The notes under the pieces are model-generated. The model was not told where the DNA came from, made no database searches, and saw only the letters and a program-made list of their open reading frames with translations. This document shows positions 23,484 to 32,160 of a stretch of DNA of 32,329 nt, in pieces. A program made the translations under genes and the position numbers. The stretch lies in assembly GCA_020052975.1 (NCBI GenBank), contig JAGVOC010000129.1, positions 1-32,329 of the forward strand. Direction: 5' to 3'. This stretch comes from Desulfobacterales bacterium. GTDB taxonomy: Bacteria > Desulfobacterota > Desulfobacteria > Desulfobacterales > RPRI01. Positions within the stretch are counted from its first letter, which is position 1. Each line of letters starts with the position of its first letter.

Positions 23484-26400
23484 TCAAGATTCAGATAAAT
23501 GATTCAGTAAGGGAAGGAATACGGATTCCGAATTTTTAATAAATGAATCGTTGAATATGTCATCCATACCGGCGCTCCGGAAACAGATATTGTAATAAGG
23601 GTCATCGGATTCTCCCCTTGAATATTTGCTCCCCAGCCATTTGTTCCGGACAGCCTGCATGGAATCTTTTTCATCTTTTTTGTTTATGTGTGTCTGCTTG
23701 ACATATTCCTCCGATGAATCGGGGAAAAAGAGCAACGGCTTTGAAAGGCCTTCCCAATAGAGATTAAGAAGCACAATAAGATATTCCCGGCTCTTTTCGA
23801 CAGGGTCAAAAACAGCGGTCTTATCCATGCAGACAAGGACTGTATTTGAAGGCAAATCCATGTCACGATGCGAGCATAAGACAAGGTGATAAATCCAGGC
23901 CCTTAAGATATTTTTTGCCTTCATTGCCGCATACCTGAAATTCAGCATTCCGCTTTCATAAATATTTGTGAGCCTGCCTGTTAATGAAAAATCATCAATC
24001 GTTATATCTATATCCAATAAAGACGGCTGGTTGCCTCTTTTATATTCTTCTATTTTTCTTACAAACGCTTCCACGTCAATGATAGACTCTTTAAGAAGGA
24101 TTTCCCCGATATTCCCGTGTGGAAGCCTTCCTTCAGCCTTATATACCCTTAAACTGTAATCCGGGGGTTTTCCGGCCAGCACATCGACAACAAGATCCTG
24201 GTTAACAAGATAATTATCAAGGCCGGTTAAATCAAAATTCTCTTTGTCGGATAAAACGGATTCTTTTTCTTCAAGGTATATCCCAAGACGTTTCTGGAGA
24301 AGATATTTTGCGGGATTTGTGAAAAAATTGCACAGCGCCTCTATGTTCAATATTTTCAATTCATCGGGAGGCTCGCAAAGGCCTTCCGATATTAATGGAA
24401 TGTTATCTTCACCTTTATGGCGGCTCTCATTCAGGCTGCATGCCGCGAGCATATTTTCCGCCGAATAGCTGAAAAGCTTCCCTTTATCTCTGAAATATGC
24501 CGGAGAAAAAGCCTGGAGCTTATGCGAAACAATCATCTGCCCGCTATCTAACCCAAACCCTTCCCTGACATAATCAAGCAGTTCGCTCACAAGGACAGAG
24601 GGCGGGATGGGCGTGTTATCCTGAATGCTTTGTCCTACATAGCTTATATAAAATATTTTTCTTGCAGATATCAGCGCCTCAAGGAAAAGATACTTGTCGT
24701 CCTTTTTCTTTGATCTGTCGCCCGGCCTGGGGTCGCCTGCCATAAGATCAAAGCCGTATAAATATGAATTTCTCGGAAAAGCGTCATTATTCATGCCGAG
24801 AAGGCAGATAACTTTAAAAGGAATACTTCTCATTGGAAGCATTGAGCAGAAAGTTACGCCTCCCGACATAAATCCTGAAGAAGAGCTTTCATGTTCCAAA
24901 GTCTTTTTCACATAATATTTAACCGCATCTATTTCGATCTCTTCGTCATAACCCGACAGCTCGGCTTTTGCCGACATTCCGCCAAGAACGCGGCGTATAA
25001 ACTGTATCTCCTGCTGAGTATCATCATACCCGGCAAAAAAGGTGTCAAGAACTCCGGTTAAAACAGAATGCCAAGCATTTATTGTCTGCTTTCTCATAAG
25101 TGATTCTGTGCAAACAAGGCTTTTTTCAATAAATTCAATGAACTTTCCGAGAACCTTGGCATCAGTGCCTTCGATTCCCTCAAAGGGGAGAATTCCTGAA
25201 AACATCTCACCCTCTTTTATGGGCATCGCATACCCTAAAAGAAGTCTTTCGATTCCGGCTTTCCATGTATTTTCGTTAAATCCGGGAAGGCCCAGCACGG
25301 TTTTATCAGCCCCTTCAAAGCCCCATCTGATGCGGGTATCCCGTATCCAGCCCCTTATTTTCTCAAGGTCGGATTCATTCAGCCCGAATTTTTCCTTTAT
25401 ACCCGGATATTCTAAAACAGAAACAACCTGTGAAACTTTAAATCTGCTCTCCTTCAAATCGAGAATGGATAAAAATCCATCTACGACACCGCTTTCTTTC
25501 CTGATGCTTCTGTCTGAAACCGAAAAGGGAATACGCGGTTCATTATCCCCACGGGCATCAAAAACCGCATAAACGAATGGGGCATAAATTTCTATATCGG
25601 GGGTCATAACAAGAATATCATCAGGCAGCAGTTCGGGATCATCTTCAAGCATTGCAAGAAGGTTATCATAGAGCACTTCAACTTCCCTCATGGGACTATG
25701 GCATGAATGAAACTGAAGGGAAGCATCCGGGCTATCAGGCTGAAACAGATCAGAGTTATCAGATACCTTCCTGTCTTTCAGATGTAAAATATCCGATTGC
25801 AGGCATGAGAGCAGATCAAGGCATTTTTGCTCCTCATACTCTTCAACCAGTTCGTATTCCGCGGAGATTATATATTCAAAAAAAAATTTTCCCGGCTCTC
25901 CCATGGAGGATAAAAGACGGTTTCCCTTTTGGAGATGAAGGTCTTTTTCATCAATAGTTGTTCCCGCATATTTTGACTTTATCCTTGTTGCATTCCAGTC
26001 ATTCAGAGTATCCGCCCAGTATTCCCTGCACGGATTTAAAAGGAACATATTTACTTCAACTATACCCGACAATTCCTCGATAGCCTGCATATGAAAATGC
26101 GGAAGAGCCGATATCCCGAAAACGGATATCCGTCCGTATAAATTATCTGAACCGGAAGACAGGGTTCTGATTTTGTTAATCAGGGCCTTCTGCAGACTGG
26201 CCCTGTGGAGGTTTTCATTTCCCCTGGCAATCTCCCGCCAAAGCTGTGCCTGCCACATGTGAGGTTTTTCTTTATCTTCACCATTATCCTCCCACATAAA
26301 AATCATGTCAGGCCTGAAAACAATATATTGATCAAATATATCAGCCAGTTTCTCAGAAAGCTGAAAAAGCTTAAGCTTATTTGTATCATCTGTCAGGTAT

Positions 26401-26753
26401 CTTTTTAAACTCTCAAAACCGGCCTTGTCGAGATGGGCAGGAAGGATCTTAAGGAGAGAAAACGTCATGACTCCGGGTTCAAAAATAGCTGTTCCTGGAA
26501 TATCCGGGAAAAAACGCTTTAGTATGTCATCAAGGAATGCGTTTGGAAAAGGGAAACGGCAGTTTGCGCAAATTCCGTTTAGCCTCGCAAGCTCCATGGA
26601 AAGCCAGCGTTCCATCCCCTTGCTCTGAACAATGATAATCTCCTGGGAAAGAGGGGAAAGAGACAAACCGGAAACAGGTGATTTAACAATTTGTGCGAGT
26701 TTTTCAGCAAGAATTTCAAGGCGATTGCTTGTATATATTTTCAAACCGGGCAT
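23484..26753 (-). CDS. recC: exodeoxyribonuclease V gamma subunit RecC
   Basis: 1089 residues, close to the usual RecC length. The N-terminus (LKIYTSNRLEILAEKLAQIV, IIIVQSKGMERWLSMELARLNGICANCRFPFPNAFL) and segments such as LFGISALPHFHMQAIEEL-type FGISALPHFHMQ, FHSCHSPMREVEVLYDNLLAMLE, MLPMRSIPFKVICLLGMNNDAFPR and DLMAGDPRPGDRSKKKDDKYLFLEAL are characteristic. RecC binds DNA ends with RecB and RecD and scans for Chi; it is an inactive helicase/nuclease fold. The usual recB and recD genes do not follow: the gene ends 91 bases from the convergent amtB. It is 55 bases downstream of the MoaD-like gene and may be read through from that operon. RecB and RecD must be elsewhere if the complex works. 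Confidence 0.92.
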   Translation of the reverse strand: MPGLKIYTSNRLEILAEKLAQIVKSPVSGLSLSPLSQEIIIVQSKGMERWLSMELARLNGICANCRFPFPNAFLDDILKRFFPDIPGTAIFEPGVMTFSLLKILPAHLDKAGFESLKRYLTDDTNKLKLFQLSEKLADIFDQYIVFRPDMIFMWEDNGEDKEKPHMWQAQLWREIARGNENLHRASLQKALINKIRTLSSGSDNLYGRISVFGISALPHFHMQAIEELSGIVEVNMFLLNPCREYWADTLNDWNATRIKSKYAGTTIDEKDLHLQKGNRLLSSMGEPGKFFFEYIISAEYELVEEYEEQKCLDLLSCLQSDILHLKDRKVSDNSDLFQPDSPDASLQFHSCHSPMREVEVLYDNLLAMLEDDPELLPDDILVMTPDIEIYAPFVYAVFDARGDNEPRIPFSVSDRSIRKESGVVDGFLSILDLKESRFKVSQVVSVLEYPGIKEKFGLNESDLEKIRGWIRDTRIRWGFEGADKTVLGLPGFNENTWKAGIERLLLGYAMPIKEGEMFSGILPFEGIEGTDAKVLGKFIEFIEKSLVCTESLMRKQTINAWHSVLTGVLDTFFAGYDDTQQEIQFIRRVLGGMSAKAELSGYDEEIEIDAVKYYVKKTLEHESSSSGFMSGGVTFCSMLPMRSIPFKVICLLGMNNDAFPRNSYLYGFDLMAGDPRPGDRSKKKDDKYLFLEALISARKIFYISYVGQSIQDNTPIPPSVLVSELLDYVREGFGLDSGQMIVSHKLQAFSPAYFRDKGKLFSYSAENMLAACSLNESRHKGEDNIPLISEGLCEPPDELKILNIEALCNFFTNPAKYLLQKRLGIYLEEKESVLSDKENFDLTGLDNYLVNQDLVVDVLAGKPPDYSLRVYKAEGRLPHGNIGEILLKESIIDVEAFVRKIEEYKRGNQPSLLDIDITIDDFSLTGRLTNIYESGMLNFRYAAMKAKNILRAWIYHLVLCSHRDMDLPSNTVLVCMDKTAVFDPVEKSREYLIVLLNLYWEGLSKPLLFFPDSSEEYVKQTHINKKDEKDSMQAVRNKWLGSKYSRGESDDPYYNICFRSAGMDDIFNDSFIKNSESVFLPLLNHLSES

Positions 26754-26808
26754 ATGGCATACTTTTTGGGTTTATGGTCTCTGGTTCCTGGTCTCTGGTT
26801 TAATTTCT

Positions 26809-27030
26809 TTAACCTCCGGCAAATGTTGAAACAATCTTTACAACATCTCCTTCGGTGAATCTGTAGTCAGGATCTGTTCGTTTTCCATTTAGAAAACAGA
26901 TTATTTTGAGCTTATCAGGGAGGTTAAGTCTTTCTATCAGGGTCCCTGCGGTAAGATCTGTACCAATATCAAGGTCCCGTTCCTTCATATATTTTTTCAT
27001 TATGCCAACGGGAACCAGATAGACCTTCAT
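26809..27030 (-). CDS. MoaD/ThiS-family sulfur-carrier-like protein
   Basis: 73 residues from the ATG at 27028-27030 (GGGAG eight bases upstream), starting one base after the AOR stop codon. An earlier in-frame ATG inside the AOR gene has no ribosome site. The beta-grasp pattern is clear: an N-terminal KVYLVPVG strand, TLIERLNLP, KIICFLNGKRTDPDYRFTEGDVVKIV, and a terminal Gly-Gly. MoaD proteins donate sulfur to make the dithiolene of molybdopterin. Genes of this type next to aldehyde:ferredoxin oxidoreductase genes are common and probably serve its tungsto- or molybdopterin cofactor. This tight coupling supports that role here. Confidence 0.88.
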   Translation of the reverse strand: MKVYLVPVGIMKKYMKERDLDIGTDLTAGTLIERLNLPDKLKIICFLNGKRTDPDYRFTEGDVVKIVSTFAGG

Positions 27031-27031
27031 C

Positions 27032-28909
27032 TCATGTCTCCCGCCAGACCCTTTTTGCCTCAATTCCCATTCCGTATTCCTCCAGTTTCTTCAAAGAAGG
27101 TATACCTTTCACAGGATCCATTTCCATGAGCTCGTAAAATTTATTTTTCATTCCTTCAAAATTTATGACAACACCTTCCGGCTCTCCGTCTCTGGCTGGC
27201 TCAAGCATTCTTGGAGTCAGAGCATCGTCTTTAGCTGTGCGCCCGAAAAGATAATTAATAAGACGTTTTAAGTAAAAAACCCTTGTACCCGCCATCATCA
27301 TATCCGGAGCATCCCAGTTGTAGCCTGCAACAGAATTAAAAAGGCCGACCCATTCCGGTATTGTGATTTCGCGGTCTGCAAACTGGCAGAAGCAGGCGCT
27401 GTTCTCTAAGGCGCCCAGAGCAACCGCAATAACGGCCGTTTCCGCCTTATCTTTGTCGGTCATTGGCTCCAGCTCATATTCAAAACCGATTTCAGGATAA
27501 AAGCATGCTCCCATCTCCAGAAAGAGCATGGGCGATGCCACATGGCAGGCTCCCCGCGGGCTTACCGCATAGGCAAGGGCCAGTCCGTGGCCTCCTCCCC
27601 TGGGGTCATGCATCGGAACTTCAAGCCCTTTGCATTGGACCGTATAATTTATGGTATCTTTACCTGTTTTAACCGCCGCCGAAAGGCTCCCTTCGGCAAG
27701 AAGCATTCCAAGCTCTCCCTTCCTTGCGGCAATTCCCGGCAGGATTTTCTCTATAACTGTTCCCATGTCGCCCCAGAGAAGCTTTATACCGCCTGTATCT
27801 TTTTCCGTAATGTCTCCCCTTTCAAAAGCCTCCATTGCCCAGGCAATCGAACCTCCGGCTGTTATGGTGTCAATTCCAAGGTCATTGCATATCCGGCCTG
27901 CCTTGCACGCGGCTGCAAGATCCATCGAACCGATAAGGGATCCGAGAGCCGCTATCGTTTCATATTCAGGACCCGGGCCTTCGGGAATTGCAAATGGGCC
28001 TTCCTTTACTTCAACGACACGCTTGCATGCAATAGAGCAGTAAGCGCAGGCTCTGCGCTTCGTGAGATATTTTTCGGTCAGCACGCCTCCGTTCAACTCC
28101 TGCCCCATCTCTTCCCAGTAATTTGAAGTGTAATTCCTTATAGGAACATCCCCGCTTACTACTCCTCCTTCAAGATTTGCGGCGGTTCCGTTTTCACGCA
28201 TTACATCTGATGCCAGAGCTTCCTTTATTTTGGGATTAAGCACTGCGCGCAATTTTTCATATTTTTCAGGATCGGCGAGTTTCATGTTTTTGCTGCCGGC
28301 CTTTACAACAATTGCCTTGAGGTTTTTTGATCCCATTACAGTTCCGAAACCGGCCCTTCCGAAAGCATGATGCCCTTCATTAAGAATTATCGCGTATTTA
28401 ACCAGGTTCTCACCGGCAGGACCTATGATGAGTGTCCGGTAATTCTTTCCGTACTTTTCCTTAATGGCCCTGTTTACATCTTCTGTTCCCTTTCCCCAGT
28501 ATTCCGGAGCAGGCACTATATTAATTTTTTCGTCTTCAAGAAGAAGCATGGAAGGCTTTTCAGCCTTACCTTTAATAATGATGCCGTCATAACCGGCATA
28601 TCTTAATTCAGGCGCAAAATACCCGCCGCAGGAAGAATCGCCCCAGTTTCCGGTAAGCGGAGAACGGCCCGCGACAGAGTTTCTGCTTGCTCCGGAAATC
28701 TTGAGTCCTGCGAAGGGGCCGTTCATGAAAATAAGCATCGCTTCAGGCGACAGGGGATCAGCGGAAAAGTTCCCTCTTTCCCAGAAGAGTTTGGCGGCAA
28801 GCCCGCTTCCACCGATATACTTGGTGTAATATTCCTCAGGAAGTAATTCTGTTTCAATGCTCCCTTTGCCAAGGTCAACATTGATAATTTTTCCGGTATT
28901 TCCGTTCAT
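27032..28909 (-). CDS. aldehyde:ferredoxin oxidoreductase family tungsto/molybdoenzyme
   Basis: The start at 28909 is supported by AAGGGAGG eight bases upstream; the ATG 24 bases earlier has none. 625 residues, normal length. The AOR N-domain (KIINVDLGKGSIETELLPEEYYTKYIGGSGLAAKLFWE...NGPFAGLKISGASRNSVAGRSPLTGNWGDSSCGGYFAPELRYAGYDGI) binds the bis-pterin cofactor. The [4Fe-4S] ligands are C288, C291, C295 (CAYCSIAC) and C508 (NSACFCQF). The family oxidises aldehydes to acids with ferredoxin or other acceptors, or reduces acids in reverse. It is followed one base later by a MoaD-like gene and preceded by an SCP2 protein and an iron alcohol dehydrogenase, which suggests an alcohol-aldehyde-acid pathway. 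Exact substrate and whether W or Mo is used cannot be told from sequence. Confidence 0.93.
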   Translation of the reverse strand: MNGNTGKIINVDLGKGSIETELLPEEYYTKYIGGSGLAAKLFWERGNFSADPLSPEAMLIFMNGPFAGLKISGASRNSVAGRSPLTGNWGDSSCGGYFAPELRYAGYDGIIIKGKAEKPSMLLLEDEKINIVPAPEYWGKGTEDVNRAIKEKYGKNYRTLIIGPAGENLVKYAIILNEGHHAFGRAGFGTVMGSKNLKAIVVKAGSKNMKLADPEKYEKLRAVLNPKIKEALASDVMRENGTAANLEGGVVSGDVPIRNYTSNYWEEMGQELNGGVLTEKYLTKRRACAYCSIACKRVVEVKEGPFAIPEGPGPEYETIAALGSLIGSMDLAAACKAGRICNDLGIDTITAGGSIAWAMEAFERGDITEKDTGGIKLLWGDMGTVIEKILPGIAARKGELGMLLAEGSLSAAVKTGKDTINYTVQCKGLEVPMHDPRGGGHGLALAYAVSPRGACHVASPMLFLEMGACFYPEIGFEYELEPMTDKDKAETAVIAVALGALENSACFCQFADREITIPEWVGLFNSVAGYNWDAPDMMMAGTRVFYLKRLINYLFGRTAKDDALTPRMLEPARDGEPEGVVINFEGMKNKFYELMEMDPVKGIPSLKKLEEYGMGIEAKRVWRET

Positions 28910-28989
28910 CTGTATCGCCTCCCTTCCATCCATAAATTTCAGATTTGAAATTTCAAATTTGAAATTATTCAGGCCTGATCCCTATGCTA

Positions 28990-29409
28990 CTATGCTAATA
29001 TCTTGTCTTCCCACCCCAGATCTTTAAGGACAGTCACATAAATTGCCGCAACTTTCTTGAGTTTAGGCGCAAGCTTCAGAAGCCCCGTCGCGGAACCCTT
29101 CACTCTTATCTTTCTACGGGTTATGGCCATTACAGGATTAAGTTTGTTTGACCATGACCGGTGGGCATCATCCGCTGAAAGGCTCATTGTCATGTCAGGC
29201 GGTTCCGCAGGCTTTCCCGGTCCGACTTTGAGTTCCCCCTTCCTGCAATCTACCCAGAAGGAACAGTTCGGACCGTTCTCCGTATAATCAAACAATATCA
29301 ACTGATTCACTTTTTTCATGCCGCCGGTAAGTTCCTCATCAGCCATCGCCCTTTCAAACAGCATAACAAACGCCTTGATCGGTTCGCTCTCGTCTTTCCA
29401 GTATTCCAT
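28990..29409 (-). CDS. SCP2 sterol-binding-domain protein
   Basis: 139 residues, AAGGAG before the ATG. The SCP2 fold is recognisable: LFDYTENGPNCSFWVDCRKGELKVGPGKPAEPPDMTMSLSADDAHR followed by KLNPVMAITRRKIRVKGSATGLLKLAPKLKKV, matching the usual pattern of a DxTxxGxxxW strand, the DxTxxxxxxD/W helix, and the GxxxVxGxxxxxxKL segment. The domain binds hydrophobic ligands such as acyl chains or lipids. It lies 17 bases after the iron alcohol dehydrogenase and 80 bases before the AOR gene in the same direction, so it may hold or deliver a hydrophobic alcohol, aldehyde or acyl substrate to those enzymes. That is inference. Confidence 0.85.
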   Translation of the reverse strand: MEYWKDESEPIKAFVMLFERAMADEELTGGMKKVNQLILFDYTENGPNCSFWVDCRKGELKVGPGKPAEPPDMTMSLSADDAHRSWSNKLNPVMAITRRKIRVKGSATGLLKLAPKLKKVAAIYVTVLKDLGWEDKILA

Positions 29410-29426
29410 AAATTTTCTCCTTCCTG

Positions 29427-30620
29427 TTATAATGCTTTAAGATAAAGATTAAGTATGTCCTCTTCCTCTGCAAAACGCGGATTGTAGCTTATCTGTGAGT
29501 CCGCACCGGCAAGCTCGACTGTGGGCAAAAGCTTATCCCTGTCGTCCGGAACTCCCAAATCTTTGAGCCTTTCGGTAAGACCGATTTCTTTTTTTAAATC
29601 CTTTACACCCTGCACGGCAGCCCTGGCAGCCTCGATGGGTTCCATTCCATCAACGTTTATCCCCATTGCATCTGCAACCATCATATACCTGTCTGCCGCT
29701 TCCTCCACGTTAAATTCCATGACTACAGGCAACATTATTCCGTTTGCAAGTCCATGAGGAATTCCGTAATGCGCTCCAAGCGCGTGAGCAGTGGCATGAA
29801 CCGCGCCGGTCATGGTATTCCCGAAGCACATTCCTGCCAGAGTGCTGGCTATCAGCATGTGTCCCCTTGCATTGATATTTTCGGGTTCATTTACGGCTAT
29901 GGGAAGATATTTAAATATAAGTCTTATCGCATGGAGGCCAAGCGCGTCGCCTATGGGCGAAACCGAAGTCGATGTTACGCCCTCAATTGCATGAGTTAGA
30001 GCGTCCATCCCCGTGAATGCCGTTATTTTGGGAGGGAGTTTTACTGTCAGTTCGGGATCAAGCATTGCTATATCTGCGTTGTATGGATGGGTTATCTGAA
30101 GTTTGACCCTTGCGTTCACATCAAGGGCAACAATGGCGTGGGTTACCTCGCTTGCAGTTCCTGCTGTTGTCGGGAAAACTATGTGCGGGGGAAGCGGTTT
30201 GGCATCATCCCACAGGGCAGCCCTGTCTGCAAGGGGCTGAAAGTCATCGGTGCCCTCCCCTATCAGGATATTTATTCCTTTTGCGGAATCCATTACACTT
30301 CCGCCTCCAACAACCACCATGCAATCCGCGCCCTTTTCCCTGTAAAATGCCGCTCCCTGATTAATTATGTCGATTCTTGCATCCTGAATAATGCTGTCGA
30401 ATATTCCAACCAGTTCAAGTTCCGACTTTTCAATCTCCTTTGCCACCATCCCGGCAACACCGGCGTTGACAATCCCCTTGTCGGTAATGATCACCACTTT
30501 TTTCCCGCCGAGAGCATTCATTTCAAACCCTATTTCGGATCTTATTCCGGGGCCGAACATTATTCTCGGTCTGTTTGACCACATGAAAAACGAGCTGAGT
30601 TCCAGATCAGGGTATTTCAT
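29427..30620 (-). CDS. iron-containing (group III) alcohol dehydrogenase
   Basis: Start at 30620 chosen because GGAGGAG lies directly upstream; the in-frame ATG at 30632 has no ribosome site. 397 residues, the normal length. NAD site VVVGGGSVMDSAKGINIL, then PTTAGTASEVTHAIVALD, MDALTHAIEG (metal His), and the second metal segment AVHATAHALGAHYGIPHGLANGIMLP. Such enzymes oxidise primary alcohols or reduce aldehydes with NAD(H). It is the first gene of a probable operon ADH-SCP2-AOR-MoaD(-recC), which would take an alcohol through the aldehyde to the acid, or the reverse. Substrate not predictable. Confidence 0.93.
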   Translation of the reverse strand: MKYPDLELSSFFMWSNRPRIMFGPGIRSEIGFEMNALGGKKVVIITDKGIVNAGVAGMVAKEIEKSELELVGIFDSIIQDARIDIINQGAAFYREKGADCMVVVGGGSVMDSAKGINILIGEGTDDFQPLADRAALWDDAKPLPPHIVFPTTAGTASEVTHAIVALDVNARVKLQITHPYNADIAMLDPELTVKLPPKITAFTGMDALTHAIEGVTSTSVSPIGDALGLHAIRLIFKYLPIAVNEPENINARGHMLIASTLAGMCFGNTMTGAVHATAHALGAHYGIPHGLANGIMLPVVMEFNVEEAADRYMMVADAMGINVDGMEPIEAARAAVQGVKDLKKEIGLTERLKDLGVPDDRDKLLPTVELAGADSQISYNPRFAEEEDILNLYLKAL

Positions 30621-30680
30621 TTTCTCCTCCATTAATGATTGATGATTTCACAAAACATCGCAAAAGAATGTTTTATAAAA

Positions 30681-30750
30681 CCACGAAGAACACGAAGCTT
30701 AAAATATTATATATTTTTTCTTCTTCGTGATCTTCGTGGCCTTCGTGGTA
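30681..30750. repeat. inverted CACGAAG repeats in the gap before the alcohol dehydrogenase
   Basis: CCACGAAGAACACGAAG (30681-30697) faces CTTCGTGATCTTCGTGG and CCTTCGTGG (about 30723-30749), separated by an AT-rich stretch. The arms can form a long hairpin. It looks like a dispersed intergenic repeat and could also end transcription of the thioesterase gene. No T-run convincing enough to call a terminator. Confidence 0.55.
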
Positions 30751-30786
30751 AAGATGGGACTTTTTACATGAGCTGCTTCATAAAAA

Positions 30787-31173
30787 TCAGCCTGATAATA
30801 CGTGTTTGTCTAAAACAAAGCATATAAATAAGCCTTCGAAAACTTTTTCGTCTTTATTATTGACTACCACGCGGACTGTCTGTCTCTTGCCTGTTATATT
30901 TTCAACCTTTGCCTCGGCAACAACTGTGTCGCCTTTCCTGAGAGGTTTTAAAAATTTTACATCGGCTGAACCAAGAACTACATTCGGATGGTTTACGGCA
31001 ATCATGGCGGAATAATCGGCAAGACCAAAGACAAATCCGCCATGAACCAGCCCGGACTCGTCCGCTGCCATATTATCTGTTAAAAGAAGCTCAACTCTGC
31101 TGAAGCCTTCATCGATTTCAAGAGGTTTTCCACACAGAGTTAGGTCGATCTTTTTGTGAGTATTTATATCCAT
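30787..31173 (-). CDS. hotdog-fold acyl-CoA thioesterase (PaaI/4HBT-like)
   Basis: 128 residues, typical length. The 4HBT/PaaI pattern is clear: MAADESGLVHGGFVFGLADYSAMIAVNHPNVVLGSADVKFLKPLRKGDTVVAEAKVENITGKRQTVRVVVNNKDEKVFEGLF. The VHGG helix start is the usual CoA-binding and catalytic region. Members hydrolyse acyl-CoA thioesters or act as related hydratases. It is on the same strand as the alcohol dehydrogenase operon but 166 bases upstream of it, with a repeat between, so probably a separate transcript. A link to the alcohol/aldehyde/acid genes is plausible but not shown. Confidence 0.87.
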   Translation of the reverse strand: MDINTHKKIDLTLCGKPLEIDEGFSRVELLLTDNMAADESGLVHGGFVFGLADYSAMIAVNHPNVVLGSADVKFLKPLRKGDTVVAEAKVENITGKRQTVRVVVNNKDEKVFEGLFICFVLDKHVLSG

Positions 31174-31289
31174 ACTCTTCTTCGGTCTATAGATTCTGTT
31201 TGCGGATTTGGATTATTATTTACATGATATTTTACGTGACTGATATCCTCTATCAGAACAGGGCTTTTATGGCAATAAATATCAATCCT

Positions 31290-31415
31290 AACGGCTTTGT
31301 AAAAAGTCATTCTGCTGTGTTGCACTTCACCTTTCGTCATTGCAGCGTACCAGTAAGTACGCTTCATTCCTCAAGATTCGTGCGCCTTGCATAATGAGCT
31401 TTTTTCATTGCCGTC
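31290..31415. repeat. 126-bp palindromic element, relative of the one at 17167-17290
   Basis: Imperfect terminal inverted repeats (AACGGCTTTGTAAAAAGTCA and, from the right end, GACGGCAATGAAAAAAGCTCA) with a central hairpin AGCGTAC/GTACGCT at 31344-31363. Read from the right end, GCAAGGCG begins 25 bases in and the hairpin 52 bases in, the same offsets as in the element at 17167. No ORF. It fills most of the 249-base gap between the thioesterase and tonB genes. Confidence 0.7.
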
Positions 31416-31422
31416 TAAAATA

Positions 31423-32160
31423 TTAATCTTCTTCGAGTTTAAAACGGATCGGAATTTTTACCGGCATATCCACTTTTTCATCGCCCCTTTTACCGGGCTC
31501 AAAGCGCCACTTTTTGACTGATGATACGGCGGCTTGGTCCAGAAGAAAATAGCTGCTCGATTGAAAAACACTTACTTTTCCGGCATTACCTTCTTTTGTA
31601 ACAAGAACTTCAAGAATGACGGTTCCCTCAAAGCCTCTCTTTTTTGCCTGTATCGGATATCCGGGAGCCGGATTCTCTTTATAGAGCGGGGCAGCTTCTT
31701 TTACAATCTGAAAAACGGGCGGCTTCTCCTCTGCTGTGCGATCATAACCTTGTTTAAACCCTTCCGGTCCATTTTTCGAATCTCCTCCAATAAATCTTTT
31801 ATCGGCGACGGGAGACGGCAATAAACCTGTGAGGGCATTTGATTCCGTTACGCCGGGTGCTTCGGGAATATTTGTCTGAATCGAATCGCCCGGAAGCTCA
31901 GGCCTGCTGACCTTACGCTCAAAAAGCCTGTCTGTTTTGCCGGGTTCATTCTCCGATACATTATCTGCATTTTTCTCATGTACCTGGAGCAATTGGGAAT
32001 CTGATGAGGTAACTGCTGATGGAGGAGAAGTTAAAGATATTGTGACAGAAGAGGGTCTGACTTGAGGATATGGCCTGTTTTTTACCCATTCTCCATTGAA
32101 ACAAAAGATCAGCCCGTGAACGGCAAGAGCCAGGGCTATTGAAAAGAGTAAACGTTTCAC
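31423..32160 (-). CDS. tonB: TonB-family energy transducer
   Basis: 245 residues starting with GTG at 32158-32160. An N-terminal membrane anchor (LLFSIALALAVHGLIFCF) is followed by a long low-complexity periplasmic linker (about 30-150, Ser/Pro/Glu/Asn) and a C-terminal TonB domain (about 160-243) with PGYPIQAKKRGFEGTVILEV, SSSYFLLDQAAVSSVKKWRFEP and MPVKIPIRF. TonB carries proton-motive energy from ExbBD to outer-membrane receptors. The start codon overlaps the exbD stop by four bases (GTGA), so the two are co-translated. The linker is less proline-rich than in E. coli TonB. Cognate receptor not in the window. Confidence 0.9.
   Translation of the reverse strand: MKRLLFSIALALAVHGLIFCFNGEWVKNRPYPQVRPSSVTISLTSPPSAVTSSDSQLLQVHEKNADNVSENEPGKTDRLFERKVSRPELPGDSIQTNIPEAPGVTESNALTGLLPSPVADKRFIGGDSKNGPEGFKQGYDRTAEEKPPVFQIVKEAAPLYKENPAPGYPIQAKKRGFEGTVILEVLVTKEGNAGKVSVFQSSSYFLLDQAAVSSVKKWRFEPGKRGDEKVDMPVKIPIRFKLEED

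Noticed and set aside
26775..26800. Tandem TGGTCTCTGGTT repeat between the MoaD-like gene and recC
   Set aside because: Only two copies, short and low in complexity; no function can be suggested.
28943..28958. Perfect AT palindrome ATTTGAAATTTCAAAT before the AOR gene
   Set aside because: Simple AT-rich sequence of this kind arises easily by chance and has no T-run or known site character.
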